NCBI RefSeq assembly: GCF_019236175.1
Contig: NZ_JAFAJM010000004.1
Coordinates: forward strand, 124,001 to 188,000
DNA length: 64,000 bases
Direction: 5' to 3'
DNA from: Chryseobacterium sp.
Lineage (GTDB): Bacteria > Bacteroidota > Bacteroidia > Flavobacteriales > Weeksellaceae
The notes beneath the pieces were generated by a model, which saw only the letters and a list, made by a program, of their open reading frames with translations, ran no database searches and had not been told where the DNA came from. The translations under genes and the position numbers were made by a program. Positions 26,912 through 34,851 of this stretch are shown in pieces (position 1 is the stretch's first letter; every line of letters starts with the position of its first letter).

Positions 26912-27904
26912 TTAAAATTTCAAATCGATTTTCTCTGCTCCTTCAGTAATTTCTCCGATTTCGTAAGCATCATCTAAAAGGTGTAATACTTTTTCAGCAT
27001 GTTCGGCGTCTACTACGATTACCATACCTACACCCATATTGAATGTTCCGAACATTTCTTCACGTGCTACGCCACCTCTTTTCTCCAGTTCAAGCATAAC
27101 GCTAGGGATTCTTACTTTTGCAGCGTCTATAGAAGCACAAAGTCCTTCAGGTATAATTCTCGGAACGTTTTCATAAAGACCGCCTCCTGTAATGTGAGCA
27201 ATACCACTTACTTTTACTTCTTCTAATACTTTATGAATGTCTTTATAATAGAGTCTTGTAGGAACTAAAAGAGTTTCATATAAAGGCTTTCCTTCAAACT
27301 CTTCTTCGAAGTTCGGGAATACCTTTCTTACTAAAGAGAACCCGTTTGAGTGGAATCCTGAGCTTGGTAATGCAATAATTTTATTTCCTGCTTTAATTTT
27401 AGTTCCGTCAATAATTTGATCTTTTTCTACGATTCCTACACAGAATCCTGCAACATCATAATCTCCCGGCTGATACATTCCCGGCATTTCAGCAGTTTCT
27501 CCGCCGATCAATGCACAGTTGTTATCTTTACAAGCATTTACCATTCCTAAAACGATTTCTGCGGCAATTTCAGAGTCCAGTTTTCCACAAGCTAAGTAAT
27601 CTAAGAAGAATAAAGGTTTTGCTCCGTGACAAAGGATATCGTTGGCACACATTGCGAAACAGTCGATACCGATAGAGTCGTATTTCTTAGTGTCTAAAGC
27701 TACTTTCAATTTTGTTCCTACTCCATCTGTTCCTGAAACAAGAACCGGATTTTTGTATCCCCCGATTTCATAGAAAGCACCAAAACTTCCCAAATGGTTC
27801 AATACATTGGCATTGTGGGTTTCTCCGACCGCTTTCTTGATCTTGTCAACCGTTTTGTATCCTTCTTCTTTGTCTACTCCTGCTGATTTGTAAGTGTTGC
27901 TCAT
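26912..27904 (-). CDS. purM: phosphoribosylformylglycinamidine cyclo-ligase
   Basis: 330 residues. Typical PurM features: SYKSAGVDKEEGYK-type start, VSGTDGVGTKLKVAL (ATP binding), IGGETAEMPGMY and GIAHITGGGLYENVPRI. It closes the imidazole ring to give AIR. It is the first gene of the pur run. 240 bases upstream lies a promoter, but a terminator sits between that promoter and purM (see the RNA at 28022-28145), so purM expression may depend on read-through or on a second, unseen promoter. Confidence 0.97.
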   Translation of the reverse strand: MSNTYKSAGVDKEEGYKTVDKIKKAVGETHNANVLNHLGSFGAFYEIGGYKNPVLVSGTDGVGTKLKVALDTKKYDSIGIDCFAMCANDILCHGAKPLFFLDYLACGKLDSEIAAEIVLGMVNACKDNNCALIGGETAEMPGMYQPGDYDVAGFCVGIVEKDQIIDGTKIKAGNKIIALPSSGFHSNGFSLVRKVFPNFEEEFEGKPLYETLLVPTRLYYKDIHKVLEEVKVSGIAHITGGGLYENVPRIIPEGLCASIDAAKVRIPSVMLELEKRGGVAREEMFGTFNMGVGMVIVVDAEHAEKVLHLLDDAYEIGEITEGAEKIDLKF

Positions 27905-28021
27905 GTCTGCTTAGATTTTTAGATATTGGATTTCAGATTTCAGATTATTTGAGTCTAGTATCTGCCGTCTGGCATCTTTTTATCTTTTATATTTTTACTT
28001 TTTATATTCGATTTAGAAAAC

Positions 28022-28145
28022 AAAAAAGCCGACAATCTTTTCAGATTATCGGCCGTTATTTTATCTCAGAATTTCAGAGCCCACAATTTTCCCTTTATGA
28101 GAAAAACATTGTTTATAGGAGGTCTGAATTTTCATCTCTTTTCTT
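28022..28145 (-). ncRNA. structured small RNA or leader with own promoter and terminator
   Basis: A promoter (28150-28180) starts a transcript of about 120 nt that ends in the hairpin 28028-28053 and a U run. The body can fold: AATTCAGA pairs with TCTGAAATT, CC with GG just inside, and ACAAT with ATTGT further in, making a long stem with internal loops. A 24-codon ORF (ATG at 28135, stop to 28061) overlaps it and might be chance. Candidates are a 6S-type RNA (the Rfam 6S-Flavo family should be tested), a purine-responsive leader, or a tiny gene. Structure was judged by eye only. Confidence 0.5.
28028..28053 (-). terminator. intrinsic terminator upstream of purM
   Basis: On the minus strand GCCGATAATCT pairs with AGATTGTCGGC over a GAAA loop (one G-U pair) and is followed by TTTTTT (28027-28022). 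Confidence 0.85.
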
Positions 28146-28149
28146 TTTG

Positions 28150-28180
28150 CAAAAATAGTAATTTTAAATGAATATTCAAA
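28150..28180 (-). promoter_or_regulatory. full Bacteroidetes promoter for the 28145-28022 transcript
   Basis: On the minus strand TTTG (28180-28177) and TATTTTTG (28157-28150) are spaced by 19 bases, matching the TTG-N19-TAnnTTTG consensus. Confidence 0.7.
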
Positions 28181-28182
28181 TT

Positions 28183-28734
28183 CTATTTTTCAAGGATTGT
28201 TTCAATGGCTGCAATCTTCTTAATTTTCTCCTTTAATTCGCTGTTTTTCTCTTCGTTAGAAATTTTTTGTTCAGCTTTATCAAAGTTATCATTGAAGAAA
28301 GGAAGTGAGAAAGTTTCTACCACATTTCCTCCGTGGAAAGGGAAACGCTTAGATGCGGCTTCCAAAACTCCGGCTCCGCCTCTGCCTCCCGGAGATGTAG
28401 ACATCAATAACATTGGCACTTCATTCCATACGGTTCTGTCCTTGATTCTTGATACCCAGTCGAACACATTTTTAAATGCAGTAGAATAGGTTCCGTTATG
28501 TTCTCCCAAAGAAACCAACAACACGTTTGCCCCGTCAATTTTTGCTGCAAAATCATGTGCTTGCTGAGGAACTCCACCTGCCAGTTCTCTTTCATGCTTA
28601 TAGATTGGCATTTCATAAGGATTTAAATCGATAACGTCTATTTCTGCATTTTCAAATAATGTTGCTGCATAAGCTACCAGTTGTTTATTCATAGAAGTTT
28701 CTGAGTTACTCCCTGCTATTGCTAAAATTTTCAT
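28183..28734 (-). CDS. NADPH-dependent FMN reductase
   Basis: 183 residues from the ATG at 28734 (seven extra codons upstream do not add a plausible N-terminus). Flavodoxin-like: KILAIAGSNSETSMNKQLV binds the FMN phosphate, SLGEHNGTYSTAFKNVFDWVSR and LLMSTSPGGRGG are the other family motifs. It reduces FMN or quinones with NAD(P)H. It lies 88 bases after the pirin gene on the same strand; pirin and a flavin reductase together are a common pair in oxidative-stress responses. Confidence 0.92.
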   Translation of the reverse strand: MKILAIAGSNSETSMNKQLVAYAATLFENAEIDVIDLNPYEMPIYKHERELAGGVPQQAHDFAAKIDGANVLLVSLGEHNGTYSTAFKNVFDWVSRIKDRTVWNEVPMLLMSTSPGGRGGAGVLEAASKRFPFHGGNVVETFSLPFFNDNFDKAEQKISNEEKNSELKEKIKKIAAIETILEK

Positions 28735-28822
28735 ATGTAGATATTTTTTATTCATGAAACCTTCATTTCCGTCTCAGGTCCTGATCATTTCATTCTATTT
28801 TTAAGGTTACAAATTTAGTTTT

Positions 28823-29551
28823 TTATTTAAGATAAGATGGCAATTCCATAGGGACTTCCATTAATAATATTTCAGTGTCTTCTGCAGCTTCTATATTAAA
28901 ACTTTGTGTATCCCAGATTCCCAATCCGTCTCTTTCATTTAAAACACGGTCTCCCACTTTAGCACTTCCTTTTAAAACAAATGCATAGACTCCGTTTTCT
29001 TTTTTGTGCAGCATATAATTTTTACCGTTTCCTTTTTTGAAGTTGGCTAAATTGAACCATGCATCCTGATGAATCCAGACTCCGTCATCATTTTTATCCG
29101 GTGATAAGATTTGCTGGAATCCATTGATTTTTTCTCCGTCTTTGATACTTTTCTGATCATATCTGGGTTCTACATCCAGTTCTCTTGGAAAAACCCAGAT
29201 CTGTAGAAATTTCACCTCTTCATCTTTATTTTTATTGTACTCACTGTGTTTCACTCCCGTTCCTGCACTCATCACCTGAATTTCTCCTTTTCTGATCACG
29301 GCTGTAGTTCCCATGGAATCTTTATGCTCCAGATCTCCCTCCAAAGGAATAGATATAATTTCCATATCTCTATGAGGGTGTGTTCCGAATCCCATTCCCT
29401 GTGAAACGGTGTCATCATTCAATACTCTTAAAACACCAAAATTCGTTCTGTCTCTGTTCTGATAGTTCGCAAAACTGAATGTGTGGTAAGAATTTAACCA
29501 TCCGTGGTTGGCATGGCCTCTTGAATCTGCTTTATGATATACTGTTTTCAT
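28823..29551 (-). CDS. pirin family protein
   Basis: 242 residues from the ATG at 29551; the open frame reaches 29575 but there it runs into the promoter box. The cupin metal ligands are intact: GTHPHRDMEI (two His) and GTGVKHSEYN (His and Glu). Length and pattern match YhhW-type pirins, some of which cleave quercetin in vitro. Probable cytoplasmic redox-linked protein. Confidence 0.92.
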   Translation of the reverse strand: MKTVYHKADSRGHANHGWLNSYHTFSFANYQNRDRTNFGVLRVLNDDTVSQGMGFGTHPHRDMEIISIPLEGDLEHKDSMGTTAVIRKGEIQVMSAGTGVKHSEYNKNKDEEVKFLQIWVFPRELDVEPRYDQKSIKDGEKINGFQQILSPDKNDDGVWIHQDAWFNLANFKKGNGKNYMLHKKENGVYAFVLKGSAKVGDRVLNERDGLGIWDTQSFNIEAAEDTEILLMEVPMELPSYLK

Positions 29552-29572
29552 TTCTGTGATTATTTTATGGTA

Positions 29573-29580
29573 CAAATGTA
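29573..29580 (-). promoter_or_regulatory. -7 promoter box of the pirin gene
   Basis: TACATTTG on the minus strand, 21 bases before the ATG at 29551. It overlaps an upstream in-frame ATG and so supports the shorter start. Confidence 0.55.
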
Positions 29581-29694
29581 CGGGATGTCATAAGAAAAGA
29601 AGTTGATGTAGGATAAGAAAGGATTTTCATTATAAATTTGAGGTCATTCAGCTTTTATTATAGCCTTCATTAAGCATTGTTGTATACAGGTTCT

Positions 29695-29746
29695 GGCTAA
29701 AGCCAATCGGTACATATTTGAATACAACAGCGGGCTAAAGCCCGCT
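29695..29746. repeat. REP-like dispersed repeat (copy 3)
   Basis: GGCTAAAGCC (29695-29704), a spacer of 24 bases, then AGCGGGCT-aa-AGCCCGCT (29729-29746). It lies in the gap between the MFS and pirin genes, with T-rich sequence after it. Confidence 0.8.
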
Positions 29747-29784
29747 TCTATTGCTTTTTAACATTCCATATTATCGTTTTTTTC

Positions 29785-30951
29785 TTAGAATGCGTCTTTT
29801 ATTCTGGAGTCTCGTTTAAGATAAAAAAACAACATACAGATCAACAGCATAAAAGCTGTCAGAATTTCAAGAATAACAGATATCTGATTTGAAAAATACC
29901 CTAAAACATTGGTAGCGGCTCCAGTTCCTATTTGATTCGCTGCCATCAAAAAACCGGAAACAACCACTGAGTATGCAGGAAACTCTACGGTTCCCCAGCC
30001 AATTGAGCCGGGAAATATACTTCCCATAAAAAAACCTATCAGAAACATTATCAATAAAAGAACATGAATACCAGGATCTACTAATAAGAATCCAAGCACA
30101 ACGGCTACACAAAGCGGAGAAATAAGAAAAAAGAAGGATAAATCATATCTTTTTGCCAATATTCCGAACAAAAGACGGTTCAAAGCGATTCCTCCCCAAA
30201 ATAAAGACAATCCTAGACTTGCTTTATTATTATCCAGTCCTTTATCTCTAAGAATAATCCCTCCGAAGCTTCCAAAAGTTCCTTCTATACACCCGTATAA
30301 AATAATTACTGCAAAAAACACCCATAGTTTCGCCGGAATCCGGAAATGATCAGGAAGTCGGAAAAATTTTCCTTTTTCAATTTTTAAAAACAGAAAGAGG
30401 ATAAATACAATACTCACTGCTACAAATATACCTGCGGGAACATACCTCCAGTTTTTAACGTCTCCAATCAGATTCATCATTAAAGGCGAAGTGGATGTAC
30501 CCAATCCCACCAGAAACTGAAGGATTAAAATCGCTGAGGAATTTTCTTTTTCAAATAAACTTGCTGCTAAGGGATTTAATGTGGTAATAGCCAATCCAAA
30601 TCCTGTTCCTGTAAAAGCTACCAAAACCATTAATAAGGAAAATAATGATGATTTTACGCCAACAAAATAATGCATTGCCCACAAGGCACCTGTTGACACC
30701 AACATCAGCACAATACCTATAGTCAAAACCCTTTTCGGTCCCCATTGATTTACAAGAAATGGAGCTCCCAAACATGAAAGAATGATACAGATCACCTGAG
30801 GAATAAAAAGATTTCCAAACTGAGACGGGGAAAGCCCAAATAGAGAAGGATCTGTAAAAGCTGTTCCCAATGCTGGAAAAACCACAAAATTAACTCCTGT
30901 CAGAAAGGCCAATAAAAAAACGATTATAATGATGAATTTTTCGGAATTCAT
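29785..30951 (-). CDS. MFS transporter
   Basis: 388 residues with about 12 hydrophobic segments. The loop between helices 2 and 3 carries FLVNQWGPKRVLTIG, a variant of the MFS GxxxDRxGRR motif. No further specificity marks are clear. It starts 4 bases after the GMC oxidoreductase stop, so the two form an operon, and it probably imports or exports the substrate or product of that enzyme. Confidence 0.85.
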   Translation of the reverse strand: MNSEKFIIIIVFLLAFLTGVNFVVFPALGTAFTDPSLFGLSPSQFGNLFIPQVICIILSCLGAPFLVNQWGPKRVLTIGIVLMLVSTGALWAMHYFVGVKSSLFSLLMVLVAFTGTGFGLAITTLNPLAASLFEKENSSAILILQFLVGLGTSTSPLMMNLIGDVKNWRYVPAGIFVAVSIVFILFLFLKIEKGKFFRLPDHFRIPAKLWVFFAVIILYGCIEGTFGSFGGIILRDKGLDNNKASLGLSLFWGGIALNRLLFGILAKRYDLSFFFLISPLCVAVVLGFLLVDPGIHVLLLIMFLIGFFMGSIFPGSIGWGTVEFPAYSVVVSGFLMAANQIGTGAATNVLGYFSNQISVILEILTAFMLLICMLFFYLKRDSRIKDAF

Positions 30952-30955
30952 ACTT

Positions 30956-32485
30956 TTATTTCAAAATATTGTTCTTAAGATAGCTGCCCACTCTTAATGC
31001 CATGGCAATAATCGTAAGCGCGGGATTCACAGCACCGCTTGAAACAAAAAAGCCCCCATCCACGATGTATAGGTTTTCCAGATCATGAGTTTTACAATTG
31101 ACATCCACTACGGATGTTTCAGGATCCAGTCCCATTTTTGTTGTTCCGTTTTGATGAGCCGGAGAGGCAATATTCATCCCTTTACTGAAATAGTATCCTT
31201 TAAACAGAAAGCTTTCAAATTTTCCTGATGCTTTCAAAGCCTTAATTAACTCTGCTTTGAGCAGCTCATGACCTTTTTGATTATTATCCGTATAGCTTAT
31301 TTTAATTTGTCCGTTTTCTACTGTCACTCTGTTTTCGGGATCCGGTAAATCTTCTGAGGTAAGCCAGAAATCAACGGCATGCTTTGCCATTAATTCGAAA
31401 GTAAAACCGGGAGCAGGTACAGGACTGTCTGCTTTAATCTGATTTTCATCTGACTTACCCAGCATCTGGATATGCCCCAGTGGAAATTCATATCCTCTGG
31501 CGGCATGGTAGAAATCATTGATTCCAAAGGTTTTTCCAAATTTAGTAGGATTGAGTTCCGTGTACAGTGCTATTAATGCGGTATTCTGATGAAACATATA
31601 ATTTCTGCCCACCTGATCTGAATGATTAGCCAGTCCATTGGGGAAGTGTTCATTTTTACTTTCCAGCAGTAATGCAGCAGAATTAACCGCACCTGCTGAG
31701 AGAATAACAAGATCAGCCGTCAGTATTTCTGACGTTCCGTTTCGTTCTATAATCACTTCAGTAATTTTCTTCCCTAAGCTATCTGTATTTAGTTTAGTAA
31801 CCTTTGCATGAGTCATTAATTCAACATTGGGATATTCCAGCGCTTTTGACAATGCACAAAGATGAGCATCTCCCTTTCTTTCAGATGCATCAGGAAAACC
31901 ATCGAAGCGGTCTAAAGTATAGGGAGCATTAGCTGTAGAATGAGGACTAAAATTGACTCCGACCGGTAGCTCAAAAGGCTGTAAGCCATAACCGGTAAGT
32001 TCGTCAAAAATCTCCTGAATCCTCGGTTCATGAGGCAATGGCGGATTAGGGTAAGGTTCGGAGTCAAAAGGTTCTGTAGGATCAGACCCTCTTTTACCGT
32101 GTACATGAAACAGTTTTTCAGCTTCAAGATAATATTCTTTTAAATCTTCATACTGAATAGGCCATGCAGGAGATACACCTCCATAATGCTGAATTTCTTT
32201 AAAGTCTTCTTCCCTCAGACGAAACAAAGCTGCTCCGTAAAATTTGGTATTTCCTCCTACATTATAGTGCATTCCGGGGCGAAAAGATTGTCCATGTTTA
32301 TCCAGCCAGATTTCTGTAGTGGTATATCTGTTTTTCAGAAAAACTTCTTCGGAACTCCAGTTTTCTTTTTCTACGGGAACATAATCTCCTCTTTCAAGAA
32401 TTAATATTTTCTTACCGCTATCAGCCAATTTATAAGCCATAGCAGAACCTCCAGCTCCAGTTCCTATGATGATAATATCGTACAT
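30956..32485 (-). CDS. GMC family FAD-dependent oxidoreductase
   Basis: 509 residues. FAD-binding DIIIIGTGAGGSAMAYKLADSGKKILILERG at the N-terminus; YNVGGNTKFYGAALFRL corresponds to the GMC signature region; C-terminal HQNGTTKMG and SSGAVNPALTIIAMALRVG carry the conserved His and Asn that abstract hydride from the alcohol. GMC enzymes oxidise alcohols, sugars or sterols. No Tat or Sec signal is seen, so it acts in the cytoplasm. Operon with the MFS transporter. Confidence 0.92.
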   Translation of the reverse strand: MYDIIIIGTGAGGSAMAYKLADSGKKILILERGDYVPVEKENWSSEEVFLKNRYTTTEIWLDKHGQSFRPGMHYNVGGNTKFYGAALFRLREEDFKEIQHYGGVSPAWPIQYEDLKEYYLEAEKLFHVHGKRGSDPTEPFDSEPYPNPPLPHEPRIQEIFDELTGYGLQPFELPVGVNFSPHSTANAPYTLDRFDGFPDASERKGDAHLCALSKALEYPNVELMTHAKVTKLNTDSLGKKITEVIIERNGTSEILTADLVILSAGAVNSAALLLESKNEHFPNGLANHSDQVGRNYMFHQNTALIALYTELNPTKFGKTFGINDFYHAARGYEFPLGHIQMLGKSDENQIKADSPVPAPGFTFELMAKHAVDFWLTSEDLPDPENRVTVENGQIKISYTDNNQKGHELLKAELIKALKASGKFESFLFKGYYFSKGMNIASPAHQNGTTKMGLDPETSVVDVNCKTHDLENLYIVDGGFFVSSGAVNPALTIIAMALRVGSYLKNNILK

Positions 32486-32855
32486 TTATTAGAATTTGGT
32501 AACTCTAATTTAGAGATAAAAAAAGCAGAATCAGCTTAACAAAATGTTAATTTTCAATCTATTGAATCTATTTGAAATATAAAAACTGATGCTAAGTTTA
32601 TATAAGACATTTTATTTCTCACAGATCACACAGATTTCGTAGATTTTCACCTGAGTAATAAGGGATTACTCAATTTAATTTTTAATCCAATCTGCGAGGC
32701 GATCAAACAACATATTGAAAAATGATATAGGTTTTGGCTAAAGCCGCTTGAGGATATATAAAATATGAAAGCGGGCTAAAGCCCGCTTTTATTGAATTTT
32801 AATACTATTATTTTATCGACATTACGACTGTCGTTTGTCGACTTTTTATATGTCA
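32486..32855. other. 370-base intergenic region rich in short palindromes
   Basis: No gene is visible. Contents, in order: TTAACA-aaa-TGTTAA dyad (about 32536-32550), a CTCACAGATCACACAGATTT ... AATCTGCGAG inverted element (about 32618-32700), and a REP-like repeat (32736-32789). The dyad is 50-65 bases before the GMC start and might be an operator for that operon. Confidence 0.6.
32736..32789. repeat. REP-like dispersed repeat (copy 4)
   Basis: GGCTAAAGCC (32736-32745) then AAAGCGGGCT-aa-AGCCCGCTTT (32768-32789), the longest perfect copy by arm sequence. It follows the MFS sugar transporter gene and may terminate that operon. Confidence 0.8.
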
Positions 32856-34274
32856 CTAAAAATGCACCTGTTTAATTTCTTCTTCAATCTCCTTTGGAGT
32901 TTCATTTTCTGATTTCACAAAAAGCATCGTTACCAAAGCTCCGATCAGCATGCAGACTCCTCCTACCACGACATAATCCATAGCCTGTTTACCAAAGATT
33001 CCACTTACAACCGGTCCTCCAAACAACCCGTTAATGATTTGCGGAATAACGATAAAGAAATTGAAGATTCCCATATAAACACCCATTTTTCTCTGTGGAA
33101 TTACTTCTATCAACATTGCGTAAGGCATTGCCAGAATGCTTGCCCAGGCAAATCCTAATCCGATCATTGAGATCCATAAATTATCTACATTTCTGATGAA
33201 ATACATGGAGATCAATCCTAATCCGCCACACAACAAAGCTAAGGCATGGGTTTGCTTTTTACCGATCCATTTAGCAATAGGAGTTAATAAAAAAGCAAAT
33301 GGGATTGCCCAGAGGTTATACATTCCAAAGAGTTTCCCCGTTAAATCTCCGGCATCATTGAATTCCTTTGAGTGGGTATCTTCCGGAGAAAGACCTAAAT
33401 GATGAGTAGCCAGCGCACTGGTAGTAAACACCCACATCGTAAACAGAGCAAACCATGAGAAAAACTGAACAATACCCAGCTTTTTCATCTGTGCAGGAAT
33501 GGCTGCAAAATCTTTAAAAATATCTGAAAATTTAGATTTTTCATGTTCTATTTCTTTGCCATCTTCAAACGCTGCAAATTCTTCCGGAGAATATTCTTTA
33601 GTAGTAACGATGGTGTACAGAATAGAAATAATCAGCAATACTGCTCCTACATAAAACGAATAGATTACGTTATCAGCAACAAAACCTTTAGGCGCAACAT
33701 TAGAAACGCCTAGTTTTGTAAGCCAATCCGGCAGGTAGGACCCCAATACTGCTCCAAATCCGATCAGAATCGTTTGCACGGAAAAACCTACGGTTCCCTG
33801 ATGTTTTGGAAGCATATCTCCCACTAATGCACGAAAAGGTTCCATTGCAACGTTCACTGAGGCATCCATCATGGCCAGGAAAATCACAGCTAATAAAAGT
33901 GCATTCGCAGCAAACATCTGGGTTACAGAAGCTGCATTAGGAAGCAACACCAATCCTATCGCACATAAGATGGCTCCAATCAGAAAATAAGGTTTTCTTC
34001 TTCCTAAAGGACTCCAGGTATTATCTCCCATGTGGCCAATAATAGGCTGAACTATAAGTCCTGTAATCGGAGCTACCAGCCAGAACCACGACAGTTCGTG
34101 AACATCCGCTCCTAAATTGGCAAGAATACGGCTTGCATTCCCGTTCTGTAAACCAAAAGCCATCTGAATTCCCAGAAATCCCATACTCATATTAATAATC
34201 TGGAGCATGGATAAATCCGGTTTTTTTCTTCTTTCAAATGCGCCCGAATTATATTTTCCTGCCGTTTCTGCCAT
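32856..34274 (-). CDS. SLC45/GPH-type MFS sugar transporter (maltose-type)
   Basis: 472 residues, 12 hydrophobic segments. Its pattern is that of the SLC45-like MFS carriers next to maltose operons in Flavobacteriia: QMAFGLQNGNASRILANLGA in helix 1, PIIGHMGDNTWSPLGRRKPYFLIG in the 2-3 loop. It probably takes maltose or short maltodextrins from the periplasm into the cell by cation symport. It overlaps the NTF2-like gene by one base and lies in an operon with the GH13 amylase. Confidence 0.88.
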   Translation of the reverse strand: MAETAGKYNSGAFERRKKPDLSMLQIINMSMGFLGIQMAFGLQNGNASRILANLGADVHELSWFWLVAPITGLIVQPIIGHMGDNTWSPLGRRKPYFLIGAILCAIGLVLLPNAASVTQMFAANALLLAVIFLAMMDASVNVAMEPFRALVGDMLPKHQGTVGFSVQTILIGFGAVLGSYLPDWLTKLGVSNVAPKGFVADNVIYSFYVGAVLLIISILYTIVTTKEYSPEEFAAFEDGKEIEHEKSKFSDIFKDFAAIPAQMKKLGIVQFFSWFALFTMWVFTTSALATHHLGLSPEDTHSKEFNDAGDLTGKLFGMYNLWAIPFAFLLTPIAKWIGKKQTHALALLCGGLGLISMYFIRNVDNLWISMIGLGFAWASILAMPYAMLIEVIPQRKMGVYMGIFNFFIVIPQIINGLFGGPVVSGIFGKQAMDYVVVGGVCMLIGALVTMLFVKSENETPKEIEEEIKQVHF

Positions 34275-34792
34275 TATGACTTCAGTTTTTGGATTAAAGC
34301 ATCTTCGATGGGTGCTTTTTCAGGAACCACTTTATCTACCACTTCATTAGGAACTGTCATGGAAAGTACATACTGTTTTACCTTCCAGTTTCCGTTGATC
34401 TTTTCTACGACTCCTGAGCCTCTGCAGATTTTCATCTGGGTATCCAGTAATTCATCAAACCAAGCCAGCTTCCCGTCGTTACTGAAATAAATATTTCTTT
34501 TAAGGGAAGTAAAATTCCAGGTTTTCTTTTTATCGAAATGGGGTTTTGCCCATACCATAAATTCTTTTTTATTCCAAATTTCTGTAGCATCCGTTCCGAT
34601 AAACGTAGATTCATCTGCAAAATAATTAAAATAGGCTGTATAATCTGCTTTAGCTGCTGCTGTATTGAAAGCATCCAACATAGCTCCTATTTCAGTCTTT
34701 TCTTTTTCAAATCCTTTTTTTGACTGTGCTGAAAGTACAGAAAATCCGAATAAAAACAGGATTAGCGTATGAATGGTTAGTAATTTTTTCAT
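34274..34792 (-). CDS. exported NTF2-like (SnoaL-type) protein
   Basis: 172 residues with a signal peptide (ending VLSAQSKK). The mature part is one NTF2 cone: ALIGAMLDAFNTAAAKADYTAYFNYFADESTFIGTDATEIW-type helix and strand order, ending in WKVKQYVLSMTVPNEVV. In this fold the pocket can bind small ligands, but catalytic residues are not evident. It sits between the amylase and the transporter, with an ATGA-like overlap to the latter, so a role in periplasmic maltodextrin use is possible but unproven. Confidence 0.8.
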   Translation of the reverse strand: MKKLLTIHTLILFLFGFSVLSAQSKKGFEKEKTEIGAMLDAFNTAAAKADYTAYFNYFADESTFIGTDATEIWNKKEFMVWAKPHFDKKKTWNFTSLKRNIYFSNDGKLAWFDELLDTQMKICRGSGVVEKINGNWKVKQYVLSMTVPNEVVDKVVPEKAPIEDALIQKLKS

Positions 34793-34851
34793 AGGTTAGT
34801 TATAGATTGTTTTTTAAGTCGTATAGAATCCCTTATCTTAGAGCTTTGGGA

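Noticed and set aside
28061-28135. 24-codon ORF in the transcript upstream of purM as a real gene
   Set aside because: Open frames of this length are expected by chance; kept only as an alternative to the structured-RNA reading.
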